A stretch of DNA of 64,000 nt from Pyrenophora tritici-repentis (taxonomy: Eukaryota > Ascomycota > Dothideomycetes > Pleosporales > Pleosporaceae). Shown piece by piece: positions 33,060-43,952 of the stretch. Made by a program: the position numbers and the translations under genes. The stretch spans positions 3,968,001 to 4,032,000 of the forward strand of contig NC_089390.1 of NCBI RefSeq assembly GCF_003171515.1. Direction: 5' to 3'. Under the pieces are notes generated by a model. It saw only the letters and a program-made list of their open reading frames with translations, had not been told where the DNA came from and did not search any database. Position 1 is the first letter of the stretch; each line of letters starts with the position of its first letter.

Positions 33060-33908
33060 GGATGCTGACGTAGACGAGGAAGCAAAGCCTTGAGACTCAG
33101 ATGAGCCTTGCACCCGCGGTGATTTTGAATATCTCAAGAATTGATCCTTTTTAAGCCTCGATGGCTGTTGCCAGTCCGAAGCCCAACGTAATGAAGTGAC
33201 AGAAGGGGCTATGCGACGAGCCGACCTCCACGGCGCATCGGAACTGCATCGTTAGGATGAGAGGTCATCGTTGAACAATTCGGCATTACGGCACATACTA
33301 TACAACCAAACTCAAGCATCGATTCTCTTACCCGATACTGCGCTAATATGACGACAATGCCAATACCAAGGCTGTAGCGTAGCTGATACATGATTTGAGG
33401 AAGCAAGGAAAGGTTACTTCAGTGTTGTGTGAGCGGAAGTCGGCTATGCTGAAGCCCAGTTGGTCGTCTTGAGCCACATCAAAGCACGGTGTAAGAACTA
33501 GTGGAGGAAATAAATCAAGCTGCAAAACGTATCCGACAAGATTGTTTCCGTGCCTGATGTCAGCTTTGATTACATTCTGCCACATGAGGTCAGAGCACTA
33601 ATAGGGAAATCACGATTCCGACCGGAATATCGATCGGGTAAACCGTTTGGACAACACAGAACACTTAGGAAAACATGCATCACTGCAACATCAGACAAGC
33701 GTAAGCGCTGTGAAAGGCAGGTACCTCTAAATCCTGGGGCTGGAAGAAAGAGTGGGGTGACGTCAAGGATGCGCTGTCCAGAGGTGTCTAGCGCCAGGTA
33801 AGTACAAGACTAGCGCCAAGTCTCGAGCTATCCATCCCACTGATTCACTACAACTTCTGCCGTCTCATCCTATATCCTTGCACCACTTGATTGCCATTTT
33901 TCGCCACA
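33060..33908. other. Intergenic between divergent kinase and methyltransferase genes
   Basis: No gene supported; only short ORFs on both strands. Confidence 0.45.
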
Positions 33909-34870
33909 ATGACTACCGAGGCGCGGTCCGTCGAAAACAGGACACGCTTAATCTCCCATTTCGATGATTACAAGTTGAGTGGGAACCGCCACATGGTGCC
34001 GCCACACCCGTAGCCACAACTAACAGTCGCAGAACAAGAGATGCACAGAGCGACGGGTGGGCCAAACTGTGGGAAAACGACGAATCGGGTTTGTGGGATC
34101 GTGGCCGACCTTCGCCTGCCCTGATAAAGTTCCTGGATGAACACCCGTTCCGTGAGACGCTGCTTCGAGACCAAGGCAAACGTCCACTGAAGGCATTTGT
34201 GCCTGTATGTATAATTTGCTCGCTCAAAATTGGGAAATAGCTGAGTCATACACAGGGATGCGGGAAAGGCCACGATGTAGCGCTTTTGGCACGTCACGGC
34301 TACCAAGTGTGGGGCCTCGAAGTGTCTCAGGGAGCAGTGGACGCAGCGAACGAGAATGTGAAAGCGCAACTGAAGAATTCAGGCCCCTATCACGCTCAAG
34401 TAGTACTTGGGGACTTCTTCGAAAAGGGCTACGAGTCCCAGTTCGGACCAAACTTCCAGGGCTTCGATCTCATCTACGACTACACAGTAAGCACACGATG
34501 CCACAATTGAGAACACCCATGTATACAGGGCGAAGACTGAAAATATCAGTTTCTTTGTGCCTTGCTACCGGAAATGCGCAAGGGCTGGGCTGAGCGCATG
34601 AAAAGCCTCCTCTCACCAAGCGGTGTCCTTGTGTGCCTTGAATTCCCTATGTGGAAACCGCTGAAAGCTCAAGGTCCACCGTGGGGCCTCAAGGGCGTTC
34701 ACTGGAACCTCCTAGCCGACGGTGCAGATGGCCTTTTCGATGAATCTGGAAATCTCATTGCCAACGGTCAAGAGCAGGGCGTTTTCGAAAGAGTCGTCTA
34801 CTGGAAGCCACCAGAATCATTCGAACAGAGCCGTGGTGAGGATATGATCAGTGTCTGGAAGTTGAAGTAA
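33909..34870 (+). CDS. TPMT-type SAM-dependent (thiol) methyltransferase
   Basis: Four exons: 33909-33973, 34033-34204, 34256-34486 and 34550-34870, giving 262 residues. It belongs to the thiopurine/thiol methyltransferase family, which transfers a methyl group from SAM to thiols or thiocyanate/halide-type nucleophiles. Seen: LWENDESGLWDRGRPSPAL near the N-terminus (substrate loop typical of the family), motif I FVPGCGKGHDVALLARHGYQVWG, then YDYTFLCALLPEMRKGWAERM and LSPSGVLVCLEFPMW. Introns are 51-63 bp with GT/AG borders. Phase is preserved at each junction, and the first intron removes an in-frame stop. The substrate cannot be told from sequence. Confidence 0.88.
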
Positions 34871-35017
34871 AGGTTCCCACCCAGGGTGTCACAACGACTC
34901 CGCATTTCGACTGAAAGCCAAAAGAAATACGAAAACATCACGCCCTATTTAGTCATACGTGAACTTTCTCAAGAACTAACTGCATTGTCCCATTGGCTTC
35001 ATTAATTACATACAGCC

Positions 35018-35542
35018 TTACATACCATCATTCAGCATAGCTTGAACCATCTTCACATGCCTATCTCCGTTGGTCTCACTCCACTCCGTCTCATAGTTCA
35101 GACCATACGGCCAGAAGTGCCCACCGCCACAGCTAATCTTCGCATTGGCACCATCAAAACTTCGGACCAACGGCAGCGCTGTCCTCCAATCTCCCGCCGC
35201 ACATTTGGTGTTGAATGCTGCTGTCTGTCCCACTCCTAGTGTATGGGATATTTCATGCATGGCTGTTCTTTCCGTCATATATGCGCGATTCGAGCCGAAG
35301 CGCAGATCGCCGTTGTAGTTTGCTTCGGCAGTGGGGACGCCTGGCGCGTATGCGACACGGATGGTCTTGTTGGCATTTGAGTTTTTGTGGTAGCGTGCTA
35401 CGGCCTTTGTCATTGCGGCTTCGATCCTGGCGTAGGCATCTGCTTGATCGGCAGTGGGGTTGGATGCTTTTGCCAGCGACCAGTTGAGACGTGCTGAAGC
35501 GCCGCAGGCATATGCCGCAAGGAGTAGAATAGAGAACTGCAT
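35018..35542 (-). CDS. Secreted HExxH zinc-metalloprotease-like protein
   Basis: 174 residues from the ATG at 35542; signal peptide MQFSILLLAAYACGASA with probable cleavage near residue 17. The zinc motif HEISHTLGVG lies at about 95-104 (HExxH with Gly three residues after the second His). Upstream is ANKTIRVAYAPGVPTAEANYNGDLRFG. Two cysteines in KCAAGDW and KISCGGGHFW probably form a disulfide. The protein is short for a classical metalloprotease and lacks a propeptide, so activity is uncertain. Single exon. A predicted role in digestion or host interaction is only inference. Confidence 0.7.
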   Translation of the reverse strand: MQFSILLLAAYACGASARLNWSLAKASNPTADQADAYARIEAAMTKAVARYHKNSNANKTIRVAYAPGVPTAEANYNGDLRFGSNRAYMTERTAMHEISHTLGVGQTAAFNTKCAAGDWRTALPLVRSFDGANAKISCGGGHFWPYGLNYETEWSETNGDRHVKMVQAMLNDGM

Positions 35543-36573
35543 GGTATAGGATGCGACTGCTTGTTCGGAGAAGAAGCGATGGTGTTTGAAGCAGTTTGAA
35601 GCCTACAGCACTGCTAGGCCTGACACCAGGGTTATATCATGTACGTTTTTACCGCCATGACCACTTGTACCTTCCTCATGCTCATGGATGCAACTTGAGC
35701 GGTAGTGCGACCTTATTAGGGCAGGTAGTTGAGGGAGCTGCAATATCTTCCGATATGTATAGCGGACGGTTTCTATTCCCCTCACTTAACCATGATCATG
35801 CATACAATACCCATATTGCTTTCCCATGGCGACTGGTCTGGTGTTTAATGTACATTGTCTTGGTGTTGCGGTGTACAGGGCCTGAAACGATCAAGCGTCG
35901 GAGTATTGATTGCATGCGGCTCATCTCCCCGCACTTTGAGAGATTACCATCTTGGCAATCAATTGCACTATTTGGCTGTGTACGAACTTTCCGATTTGCT
36001 GTTGGCTATAGTCTAGGTGTTGCGGTGCTTTGACTGGACTGTTACAGGCGATTGATCTCTCGTAGCTTTCAGTCACAATATGCAGGGGTGGGCCATCCAT
36101 ACACGCAATGCCCCTTCTCGATATATAGGTAAGGAAGGTATCTATCAGGCTTATCTGAGGTCGCTATCTTTGGTAGGTGGATACTTACCCTTCCGTAGAA
36201 GGTGTTGATTATTGGAGGGTTGACTTGATCGCTATCAGTGCGTTGTCCACCAATCAAGCTACTGAAGTATTGTAGGCACATGCCTGGTTCGGGATTTTGC
36301 ATCCTTGAACTTCTGTCACTATACTGGTTACGTGGAATTAGTGTGACGAAGAAGTTCGTCCATGAGAAACCACGGATTTTGTTTCCGTCTTGTATATGAT
36401 AGAACAGTTTTGTCATCGACACTTATACTATGAATCAATGTGTCACAATGTATTGAAATCACATCATTGCATAGTAGCTAAGACAGTCACCAGAAGACTG
36501 TGGAAAACCCTCTTTTCAGTTACCAATCTTGTAGGAACCCATATTGGCTACCTACACGATTAAAATAATGACG
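35543..36573. other. Non-coding stretch before the solo LTR
   Basis: No supported gene. ORFs of 117-145 codons occur on both strands but lack start context and recognisable sequence. Confidence 0.4.
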
Positions 36574-36578
36574 GATGG

Positions 36579-36810
36579 TGTCGGATCACAGATATCAACA
36601 ATATCTCAGCCACGCGATCGGCCGCACTGATCTCGGTCACGCGAGCAGGCGCACTAATCGCGGCGTCCGAGCAGCGCTCAGACCAGACCTCCTATATCTA
36701 GCTCTTCCATAGTTCTCCTTCGAAAAAATCAATTAGAACTATCACCGAACAGAATGCATTCCTAGTTATCGTTATTTCCTTTCAGCACTAGTGCTATAGA
36801 CCTACCAACA
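36579..36810 (+). mobile_element. Solo LTR related to the Copia element at 59.6-62.9 kb
   Basis: 232 bp beginning TGTCGGATC and ending CCAACA, with 5-bp target duplication GATGG at 36574-36578 and 36811-36815. Its last ~70 bp match the reverse complement of the 192-bp LTR at 59565-59756 with few changes, while the middle is diverged. This is the expected product of LTR-LTR recombination of a related, older copy. Confidence 0.8.
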
Positions 36811-37160
36811 GATGGACAGATAAAGGCATGCACTGAAATCGAGAAAACTAGAGCAATCTTCTATCGAATGCAGCATCAATCAGGGACTTGTGGGCATACT
36901 TTGACCTTACAAGGCTGAACATCGGAGCTTATTCACTGAAATTACTAGATTTTATTCAATTATACATTAGTTACCATGCTTCGATATATCCGTCTACCGA
37001 GACGTGGCAACATAGCAAAGGTCTGTACATACGACGGAGACTAAGTCGCTCACGTACAGTTTTCTTACTTGGCGGTCCTTGAAGACTTCACACCTCCAAG
37101 GAAAGAACAAAATGATCTTCTCGGATCATGGTATACGACACAACGATGACTCCGGTCTCT

Positions 37161-38588
37161 CTAAGTGCTTACTTGAAGGAAGGAGCCGTCTCTTCCTCCA
37201 TCTCGGCGTATCGGCGCGCTGGAGCAAGTAGTTGGGCAGATCCTAATAAACGTTGTTGCCGGATCCGAAACGAACCCATTGATCGAACTATACAGGATGC
37301 AGTTGAAAGCCTTGTATGCAAAAGCAGAGCAGTTGTTCTGCCCATCACAGGTTTGACGACATATATTCACGTTTGGAATACCCCCAACCGCAAGCAACAC
37401 TTGTGAGCCTGGAGCTGGAATGTTTTCGCAGCGAACAAAGTAGTTGTCCTTGCATTGCGCGCCGTTGGCTGGGCAGCTGTTGGAAAGGGGTGTGGTAAAC
37501 TGTTTGCAATCTGGGTAGGCAACACAGAATACTGTCGGTACAGGGGGCACACACATGGTAGATGTGCTTATGGTGCTTGTAGACGTCGATATTGTAGATG
37601 TCGCTACTGTTGTGGGTGGCGTAGTAGTAATCAGGCTGACTACGCAGTCGGCGTTGTAGTATCTCAGACCGCTCGACAATCTAGAAACAACATTGGTACT
37701 TGTAATTGGTAGTCGGGCTAGATAGCACGTATTCAAGTAAACGATAAAACTTCGGCATGCGCTCTCTGCACGACAGTTTTCCAGGCAGTTTTCCAAAGTC
37801 GTGAATGGCTTAGCCGAAAACATCTGGAGATCGACGACATTGTATCCTTCAAAGCCACAAATACCGTCACCTGTTGGTGTAGCAGAGGACGAGGTAGTTG
37901 CGGAAGAGGTCGTAAGTTCTGGTGAGGTCGAGGTCACGGAGACATCGGAGGACATGCTGGACGAGATCGAAATGGAAGACGACGTCGTGGATTCGATAGA
38001 CGATGATGAGCCCGAGAAAGTGCTGGTCGGCGTAGAGAATAGAGTAGAACTAGAAGAAATGCTGGTAGAGATAGAATGTGAAGTTGAGCTGGATGAAACG
38101 CTGCTAGAGCTTCCGCAATACGAGTACTGGGAACAACAGTTGCCATACTTTCCACCAATGCAGGTCATTCCCGCAGGTGATGCTCCATACAAATCTCCGC
38201 AGCGAACGTTTGTAGTAATCTTCACTTTTACCATAGAAGAAGGCGCCGTCGACAAGGCTATTCCGGTGGAGGTGCTGCGGCTTGAGGTCGTCGAAGTTCG
38301 TACGGATGTGATGCCATTGCAGCTACCGAACGATGACTGGCAGCCTGTTTCGCAGTAGTCCTTGGTATTTCCACTGCAAGAAATCATTCGATTGCTCAAG
38401 TATGCAACATTCAATCTAAACACCTACCAGTAGCCGTATTGAGAGCAACAATCTCCCCATTTTGAACCTTTGCAGCTCATGCCACCGGGCACGGCATTGT
38501 AGGCATGTCCACATCGAGCGTTTGTTGATACCTTACCAGCGGCAAACGTTAACGTTGCCGCGAGAGAGAGTAGAAAAGTCCAGCGCAT
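37161..38588 (-). CDS. Secreted chitin-binding (hevein-type) and PAN-domain protein
   Basis: Exons 38428-38588 and 37161-38373 (54-bp intron) give 457 residues. Signal peptide MRWTFLLSLAATLTFAAG. Two hevein-type chitin-binding modules: residues about 23-66 (RCGHAYNAVPGGMSCKGSKW, DCCSQYGYCGNTKDYCETGC) and about 110-142 (RCGDLYGASPAGMTCIGGKY, NCCSQYSYCGSS), the second truncated at its C-terminal Cys. A long Ser/Thr-rich linker (about 143-220) follows, then a PAN/Apple-like segment (GFEGYNVVDLQMFSAKPFTT, LENCLENCRAESACRSFIVY, CYLARL), a Thr-rich repeat and a second cysteine-rich PAN-like region (NICRQTCDGQNNCSAFAYK). Probably extracellular or wall bound; chitin binding is inferred from the modules. 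Confidence 0.85.
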
Positions 38589-39653
38589 TGTGATTGATAT
38601 TAAGAATTACTATATGACTGGCCACAAACGAAAGAGCAAGAGAATGACAGTCGATAATATGCTCCTGAATAGAGATGGGAAGTAGGCAAAAGCCGGAAGA
38701 CACGCAATTATATATCTACCTACTTGCCAGTGTGATTGAAGCTCTACGAGTCTGAACCGAAGTGGCTTGTTTGTGTACCTGCATGGATGAGGGTTGACTC
38801 AGACAGGCCCCCAGGAAGGAAGCCACAAGGCCATCTATCAAACTCGCTTCCCGAGAACACATAGTCGGACGTAGTAGAAATCATGCCATATGCGAAGGCG
38901 AAAAGCTATCTAAGGAGAAAGCAATGTGTGCGCAAGGCGGGCACAACGCGCTATCGATGAGCGTACATCCTCGTTCAGGGTTATCGTATGCGACATCGGG
39001 CATAAGCGAGTTCGAAAAACTATAGCGCAGACCCTGCATAGTGTCCAACAGAGGGCTGGCTCACTTTGGTGGCCGAAAAGCCTCCAACACTCGGGGCGGC
39101 CGAACAAAATTGACATTGGTGAGTTGCGATCAGATTGGCCATCTTGTGGCTTGCGCCTGGCTTGCACTGGCTACGCCCACGACACGTGCCTTCTGAAGCT
39201 TGCTCCAATCACTAGACACGCTACTGGCTTGCGCACCAACAAACATGACCCTAGGGCCCTTTGCGATCTCAACACTTCAATAGACCTTGGAATAGATGAG
39301 ATAGTGTTGACACGGCAAAGGTGTCGAATACTAGCAGTCGTTGCAACGAACAAAGTGTATAGTATTTGATTAGTAGTGAGCAAGAGCTGGATGGAGAGAT
39401 CTCCATATGTACGGTTGCGAGCTAAGCGGGAAGCTTGGTCTAACTAGTGGTCCAAGCTTCCGGCCCGGAAAAACTCGCCGGGCTGGCTGTACGCGCATGT
39501 TCCGACAGATAGATGGTGTAAGTACCATTTAGCGAAGTTGCAGGTGTAGAATTCTGTAATGATTTAGGCATAAAGTCTAGTTGTATCAGAGCGCCAAATA
39601 AACGTGATAATCTTCACGCTTATCTAACTAATACACCTTGTCATCATTCTACC
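38589..39653. other. Non-coding stretch before the hAT element
   Basis: No supported gene. The plus-strand ORF at 38926-39369 has no recognisable features. Confidence 0.4.
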
Positions 39654-42600
39654 CAGAGAAGTCAACAAACAAAACAACCAACATTTGAGGCGTAGATGTT
39701 GATTGACTGGCTCATTTCTTAGGGCTACAGTTTGTTTGTTTGAGTTGATGAGACTGAAGAGCCAATTTTTGGTTGGTTGATTGATTGAATATTGATAGAC
39801 TTAAGGTTCTGAAGGGACGTTTCTATGACAATTCTGCAGGCGGCTCTTCCCACGTTCCTATCGCAAACTCTTCCGTGAGCTCCTCATCAGTATGCTTTGC
39901 TGCTGTTGTCGTGCTTGGTGTTGTAAAACCTGCACGAGTCCACCGTTGCAAGCACACCAAAGCAGCCAGTAACTGCGCGCCAATTTTCCGCCTTTGTGGC
40001 TCAATTATATCGCCAGTTCCCGCAAAAACGCGCTCACAATCAGAGCTGGAGGCGGGTATAGTCAACACGTCGATCGCCAATCGTGAAAGATGTGGATACT
40101 TCGGCTTCAACGATAACCAGTACTGTACAGCTGTTGGACCCTCCTTGTGTTGATCAGACGTCCACATAGGCTCTTTTAACCAGCTATCGTACTCATCCTC
40201 CACCTCCAATGTATGCTCGCCGTCCTCATCTAGTATAGCGTCGATAGCGTCGTCAAAGCTGCTCATGGTAGGTTTTGGCGCAGGGGTTGGTGTTGTGGCA
40301 GCAGCGGCAGGCTTGTAGGCAGCCCAAACCCGCAGAAACTTCGCGTGCGCGGTGCTCAATTGTGTAGGTTTGTCGCGCCAGAAGCGCTTAGAGTATGTTT
40401 TATATCGTGGATGTAGTGCCGTAGCTGCGTAGTAAATGGGACTTTGGAGGATCTTAGTAAAGTAATTGCTCGCTTTTCGCCTCGCGGCTCGCAGGTTGAT
40501 CGGGATGTGATCTTCGGGCGCCTCAGATGGCTCGTGGTTGACCGATTCGTATGGCCGAAGGCGTGCATCCAGCTCAGTTATCACACTCTCAAATACTGGG
40601 ATGACCTCGTAGAGTGCGCCAAAACGGCCACACTTGCCGCGGCCTTGGAGGCGATCTGTAGCAAACTTGAGCGGCTGCAGTATCGCCATGTACTCAGTAA
40701 TCACCGCCCAGTCAGCCGCCGTAAGGCCGTCTGACCTCATCCACCGCGGCACATCAGGCAGCTTGTTTCCTCTAATAGCTGCCTGTTCGTCAGCCTGTTC
40801 AGTCTCGCGAATGTGGTACGTGGCGTATGCGTTGATAGCTTGTTGGAGCTGAACTCCGCGCTTAAAGCAGTCGTAATAGCTGTTCCAACGTGTAACACAC
40901 GGCTTAATTGGCTCGCGAGTGCCGCCGCTGGCGCCTGTGGGCATGCTGTTAACTGCCTCGCGTTGGCAATCTTCAAAAATACTCCACTGCTTCGGCGTGT
41001 TGATGTAGTTGATAATATCAAGATACACGCCAAGCGGTCCTTCTTTCCGCCACTCCTTCATGTAAAAATCCTCCATCTTTGTGTTCTCCAGGGCGTTGTT
41101 ATACGCGTCAGCATCCCTCCCGAACATAATCGTTTGGCCAACAAGGTTAAGTATGTGGCAAGCGCAGCGGAGGCGGCGATCGGAGGCAGAAAAGTGGTAC
41201 ATCGCGGCGAGTTTGTTAACAGCGGTGTCGTTATTGTAAGCGTTATCGAGCACAAAGTAGCCGAGTTTGCTGCGATTAATGCTGAAGGATTGCAGGATTT
41301 TGGTTACAGCGTCAGCTATCGCCTCACCAGTGTGGGCACCCACCAGCTGCGGCAGCGCGATGGGTAGGTCAACTATCGCGCCCTTACTGTTGGCGTAGTG
41401 AGCAACTACAGAAAAGAAGCCACGTTTGCCGCCTTTTGTCGTCCACCCATCGAAGCTTATATGTACCTTGCTCTCGGCTTCAGCCAACGCGCGCACCACC
41501 TGAGGCCGTAGCCAACTGTACAACCTCATCACGAACGCTGACACGCTGTTATGAGACCTCCATAACGCCGCCTCTGCCTCAGGATTAGCAAGCCTGATCA
41601 TCTTGCGAAAAGCCGGCGTCTCAAACTCGCGGAGTGGTCTGTTGTTGTCGACCAGCCAGAGCGCAGCTGCCTGCCGAAATTCTTGTACGTCGAAGTTTCC
41701 TATAGTCTTGTACGCCTCTAGACTAAATTTGACACCGCTTAGAGCTGCCTGACGAAGTGATTGTTGTCCATGTTTGCGGAGAGGTTTGCTTAGGATTGGA
41801 CCATCTTTGCTGAGCCGATGACCAGGTTTATCAAGCTGGAGGTGCCCGTTGGCGGCAGTGGTTGACTTCGTTACTCGGTGTACACCATTAGGTAGCTTAT
41901 GAATATGACAGTACTTGCACACAAAGTACAACTCATCTGGGTGGTGAGTACCCTCCTTCCAGACACGCCAGCCGTGTTGAAAAATCCAGCTTGCCTTGCC
42001 TCGTGGAGTGCTCAGCGGCGCGACAAACCCCTTTAATCGCGACCAATCGACGCCCTCAAAGTCGCGAAAATCGACGCTCACAGCGCTATCCTCCTCCACC
42101 GAAGCCTCAGTGGCAGCGCTAGAGAAAGCTAAAGGCTGTACAATAGAGTCCTCTGGCTTATCAAACATTAACTGCGACTCCCAGGCTGGCTCATCAGTGA
42201 GCCGAGAGGCTTGTGAGGCAGCCAAAATAGGCAGTGGTGATGCCCGCCGAGGGCGCTCCTCGGGTTGTTGTACAGGCTTACATGGCGGTTCAATAGCCCG
42301 TGTGGGCGGCTCGATAACTTGTGTAGGCGGCTCTGTAGGCGGATCCGGCGTACTTTCTGGCAGCTCTATCGGCTGGGTTGGCTGGCTGCCGTCACCCAAC
42401 AGCGCTTTGAGCGTAGGTTTGCGCGTACGTTGTGCTCGCTTGAAGGGAGTATCAGCTTCTTCGGCAGCCTCGGGCTTGCGTTTTGCTGGTATAGAGGGCA
42501 TGGATAAGGCTAAAAGTAAGCCGGAGCCGCGAGAAAGTAAGGTGTTGTTAAATGTTATAAGCCTGATGTCAGTAGCACTAGGAATAGAACATGTGTGAAT

Positions 42601-42979
42601 CGTGTTGTGTATTGTGCTACAGGAATTGAGATCTATGTCTCTGCCAGCTAGCGTTGTGGGCGCTAAGCCTCGTACGTACTAGCCTGGAGTGAGTGAGAGA
42701 TGGGATGGAACCTAGGTCATATAACTTACACGCGAGTAGGCTTAGTAAGCAAGATCCAACACTAAGAATTCGTCGTTGAGCAGCTATCCCAGAGGCCTCA
42801 CCTAGGTATCCCCCTCCCTCGCTTACTATCAAACAACACCAATCCTATCAACATTTTGTTCTCAAGATTGGTTGATTGATTGACAGAAATACAGTGGCTA
42901 ACTGTTGGTTAGTTGGTTGGCTCCGAATCAAACAAATCAAACAACAATATTGATGAGATATTGATTACTGACAACCTTG
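39654..42979 (-). mobile_element. hAT-superfamily DNA transposon, structurally complete
   Basis: 3326-bp element flanked by an exact 8-bp target duplication, ATTCTACC, at 39646-39653 and 42980-42987, the hAT hallmark. Ends begin CAGAGAAGTCA and, read inward from the other side, CAAGGTTGTCA: short imperfect inverted repeats of hAT type. A 16-bp motif TTGGTTGATTGATTGA occurs near both ends (39773-39788 and 42868-42883) in the same orientation. The interior carries one intact transposase. Confidence 0.88.
39823..42501 (-). CDS. hAT-family transposase
   Basis: 892 residues from the ATG at 42501, uninterrupted. Residues 1-130 are Pro/Glu/Ser-rich, with imitations of EPPTQVIEPPTRAIEPP repeats. A BED-like zinc finger follows (WIFQHGWRVWKEGTHH, FVCKYCHIHKLPNGVHR, NGHLQLDKPGH; about 165-225). 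The RNase-H-like DDE core includes KVHISFDGWTTKGGKRGFF (first catalytic Asp), LGYFVLDNAYNNDTAV (second), RCACHILNL and CVTRWNSYYD. The C-terminal hAT dimerisation region reads AIDVLTIPASSSDCERVFA and RRKIGAQLLAALVCLQRW. Everything needed for activity appears present. Confidence 0.93.
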   Translation of the reverse strand: MPSIPAKRKPEAAEEADTPFKRAQRTRKPTLKALLGDGSQPTQPIELPESTPDPPTEPPTQVIEPPTRAIEPPCKPVQQPEERPRRASPLPILAASQASRLTDEPAWESQLMFDKPEDSIVQPLAFSSAATEASVEEDSAVSVDFRDFEGVDWSRLKGFVAPLSTPRGKASWIFQHGWRVWKEGTHHPDELYFVCKYCHIHKLPNGVHRVTKSTTAANGHLQLDKPGHRLSKDGPILSKPLRKHGQQSLRQAALSGVKFSLEAYKTIGNFDVQEFRQAAALWLVDNNRPLREFETPAFRKMIRLANPEAEAALWRSHNSVSAFVMRLYSWLRPQVVRALAEAESKVHISFDGWTTKGGKRGFFSVVAHYANSKGAIVDLPIALPQLVGAHTGEAIADAVTKILQSFSINRSKLGYFVLDNAYNNDTAVNKLAAMYHFSASDRRLRCACHILNLVGQTIMFGRDADAYNNALENTKMEDFYMKEWRKEGPLGVYLDIINYINTPKQWSIFEDCQREAVNSMPTGASGGTREPIKPCVTRWNSYYDCFKRGVQLQQAINAYATYHIRETEQADEQAAIRGNKLPDVPRWMRSDGLTAADWAVITEYMAILQPLKFATDRLQGRGKCGRFGALYEVIPVFESVITELDARLRPYESVNHEPSEAPEDHIPINLRAARRKASNYFTKILQSPIYYAATALHPRYKTYSKRFWRDKPTQLSTAHAKFLRVWAAYKPAAAATTPTPAPKPTMSSFDDAIDAILDEDGEHTLEVEDEYDSWLKEPMWTSDQHKEGPTAVQYWLSLKPKYPHLSRLAIDVLTIPASSSDCERVFAGTGDIIEPQRRKIGAQLLAALVCLQRWTRAGFTTPSTTTAAKHTDEELTEEFAIGTWEEPPAELS

Positions 42980-42987
42980 ATTCTACC

Positions 42988-43639
42988 CAATGCCACGTTA
43001 TACCCGAATAGAATAACAGCTGTGCCGTGTTTTTTGCTATCTACGGGTAGCTCTAGTGCTTGGTTATGCGATGTTGGAGGCTAGATTGCAGAACTCCAGG
43101 TTTAGTACTTGAATTAGACAAGATGTCTACAAGAAACTACAATCTAATCGGAGTTGTGTGATGAGATCTAGAACACGCCTGTGGGGCGGCACGAAGCACG
43201 AACCCGCAGACCCCTTGACGATTTTCAGGCACGACATCACCGCCAATTAGTAACAGGTCGTAGCTTCATTCCTGCACGCCCCCAATACCCCTAAGTACTT
43301 CTGTTGTCAAGGGGGTTAAGTAGCGCAGAAGCCGCAACGATGTGTAGCCACCTAGGTGACATAAATTAGTTGACAGCGACACTATGGATAAACCTACTAT
43401 TCTGTTTATGAAAAACTATCTGGCGGCTACAGTAGCTGTTATATACAGTATTAAGGTGTCAATTTGTTTATGTCGTCCAGGTGCAGCAGATGCGTTGAAT
43501 TGCCCCACCTGAAGAGTTCCACACCAAAGTCCAGCGTGTGGGACCACCTATCAGCTAGTATCTTATCAATTTTGGTCAATATAAAATCTTTAGTTACGGA
43601 TTCTTACATCAATCAACCAAGCTTTTGGCTCTAAAACCC
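42988..43639. other. Non-coding stretch between hAT element and tRNA-Gly
   Basis: No gene supported; likely serves as 5' flank of the tRNA gene. Confidence 0.4.
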
Positions 43640-43734
43640 GCATCGGTGGTTTAGTGGTAAAATTAGCCGTTGCCATCCAGCTTCTTCAGCAGGACAGTTT
43701 CGGCTAGCCCCGGGTTCGATTCCCGGCCGATGCA
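43640..43734 (+). tRNA. tRNA-Gly (GCC), intron-containing
   Basis: Acceptor GCATCGG pairs with CCGATGC, followed by A. Box A is present in TGGTTTAGTGG. The anticodon stem AGCCG/CGGCT holds loop TT-GCC-A, giving anticodon GCC at 43672-43674. A 24-nt intron (43676-43699) follows the base after the anticodon, the canonical place. The T-arm is CCGGG-TTCGATT-CCCGG. A run of T (43740-43746) downstream is a Pol III terminator. The gene faces the SDR gene tail to tail. Confidence 0.92.
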
Positions 43735-43952
43735 ATGTATTTTTTTGCATTTTTTGATATCTGGGTATCTTTTTTTGCCATATCCGTAAAAAAATCTAGT
43801 AGACATGATTGGTGTAGACGTCAATGAGGCTTACGTGGTATATCGTGATCACGACTAACAGAAGCAAGTATTCGAACTTTTATAGGGGCTAGGAACATTT
43901 GACAACCGCTTGTGACTTTGGTCGACTTTCTACTAGAGCTTGTGCCGACCCA

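Noticed and set aside
37801..38358. 185-codon plus-strand ORF, Glu/Val-rich
   Set aside because: It is exactly antisense to the Ser/Thr-rich linker of the chitin-binding/PAN gene; acidic composition is the mirror of TCN/ACN codons. No start context or family.
38795..38801. TGACTCA site upstream of the chitin-binding gene
   Set aside because: A single heptamer of this kind is expected several times by chance in 64 kb, and the gene has no link to amino-acid control.
41996..42598. 200-codon plus-strand ORF
   Set aside because: Antisense shadow of the hAT transposase N-terminal Pro-rich region.
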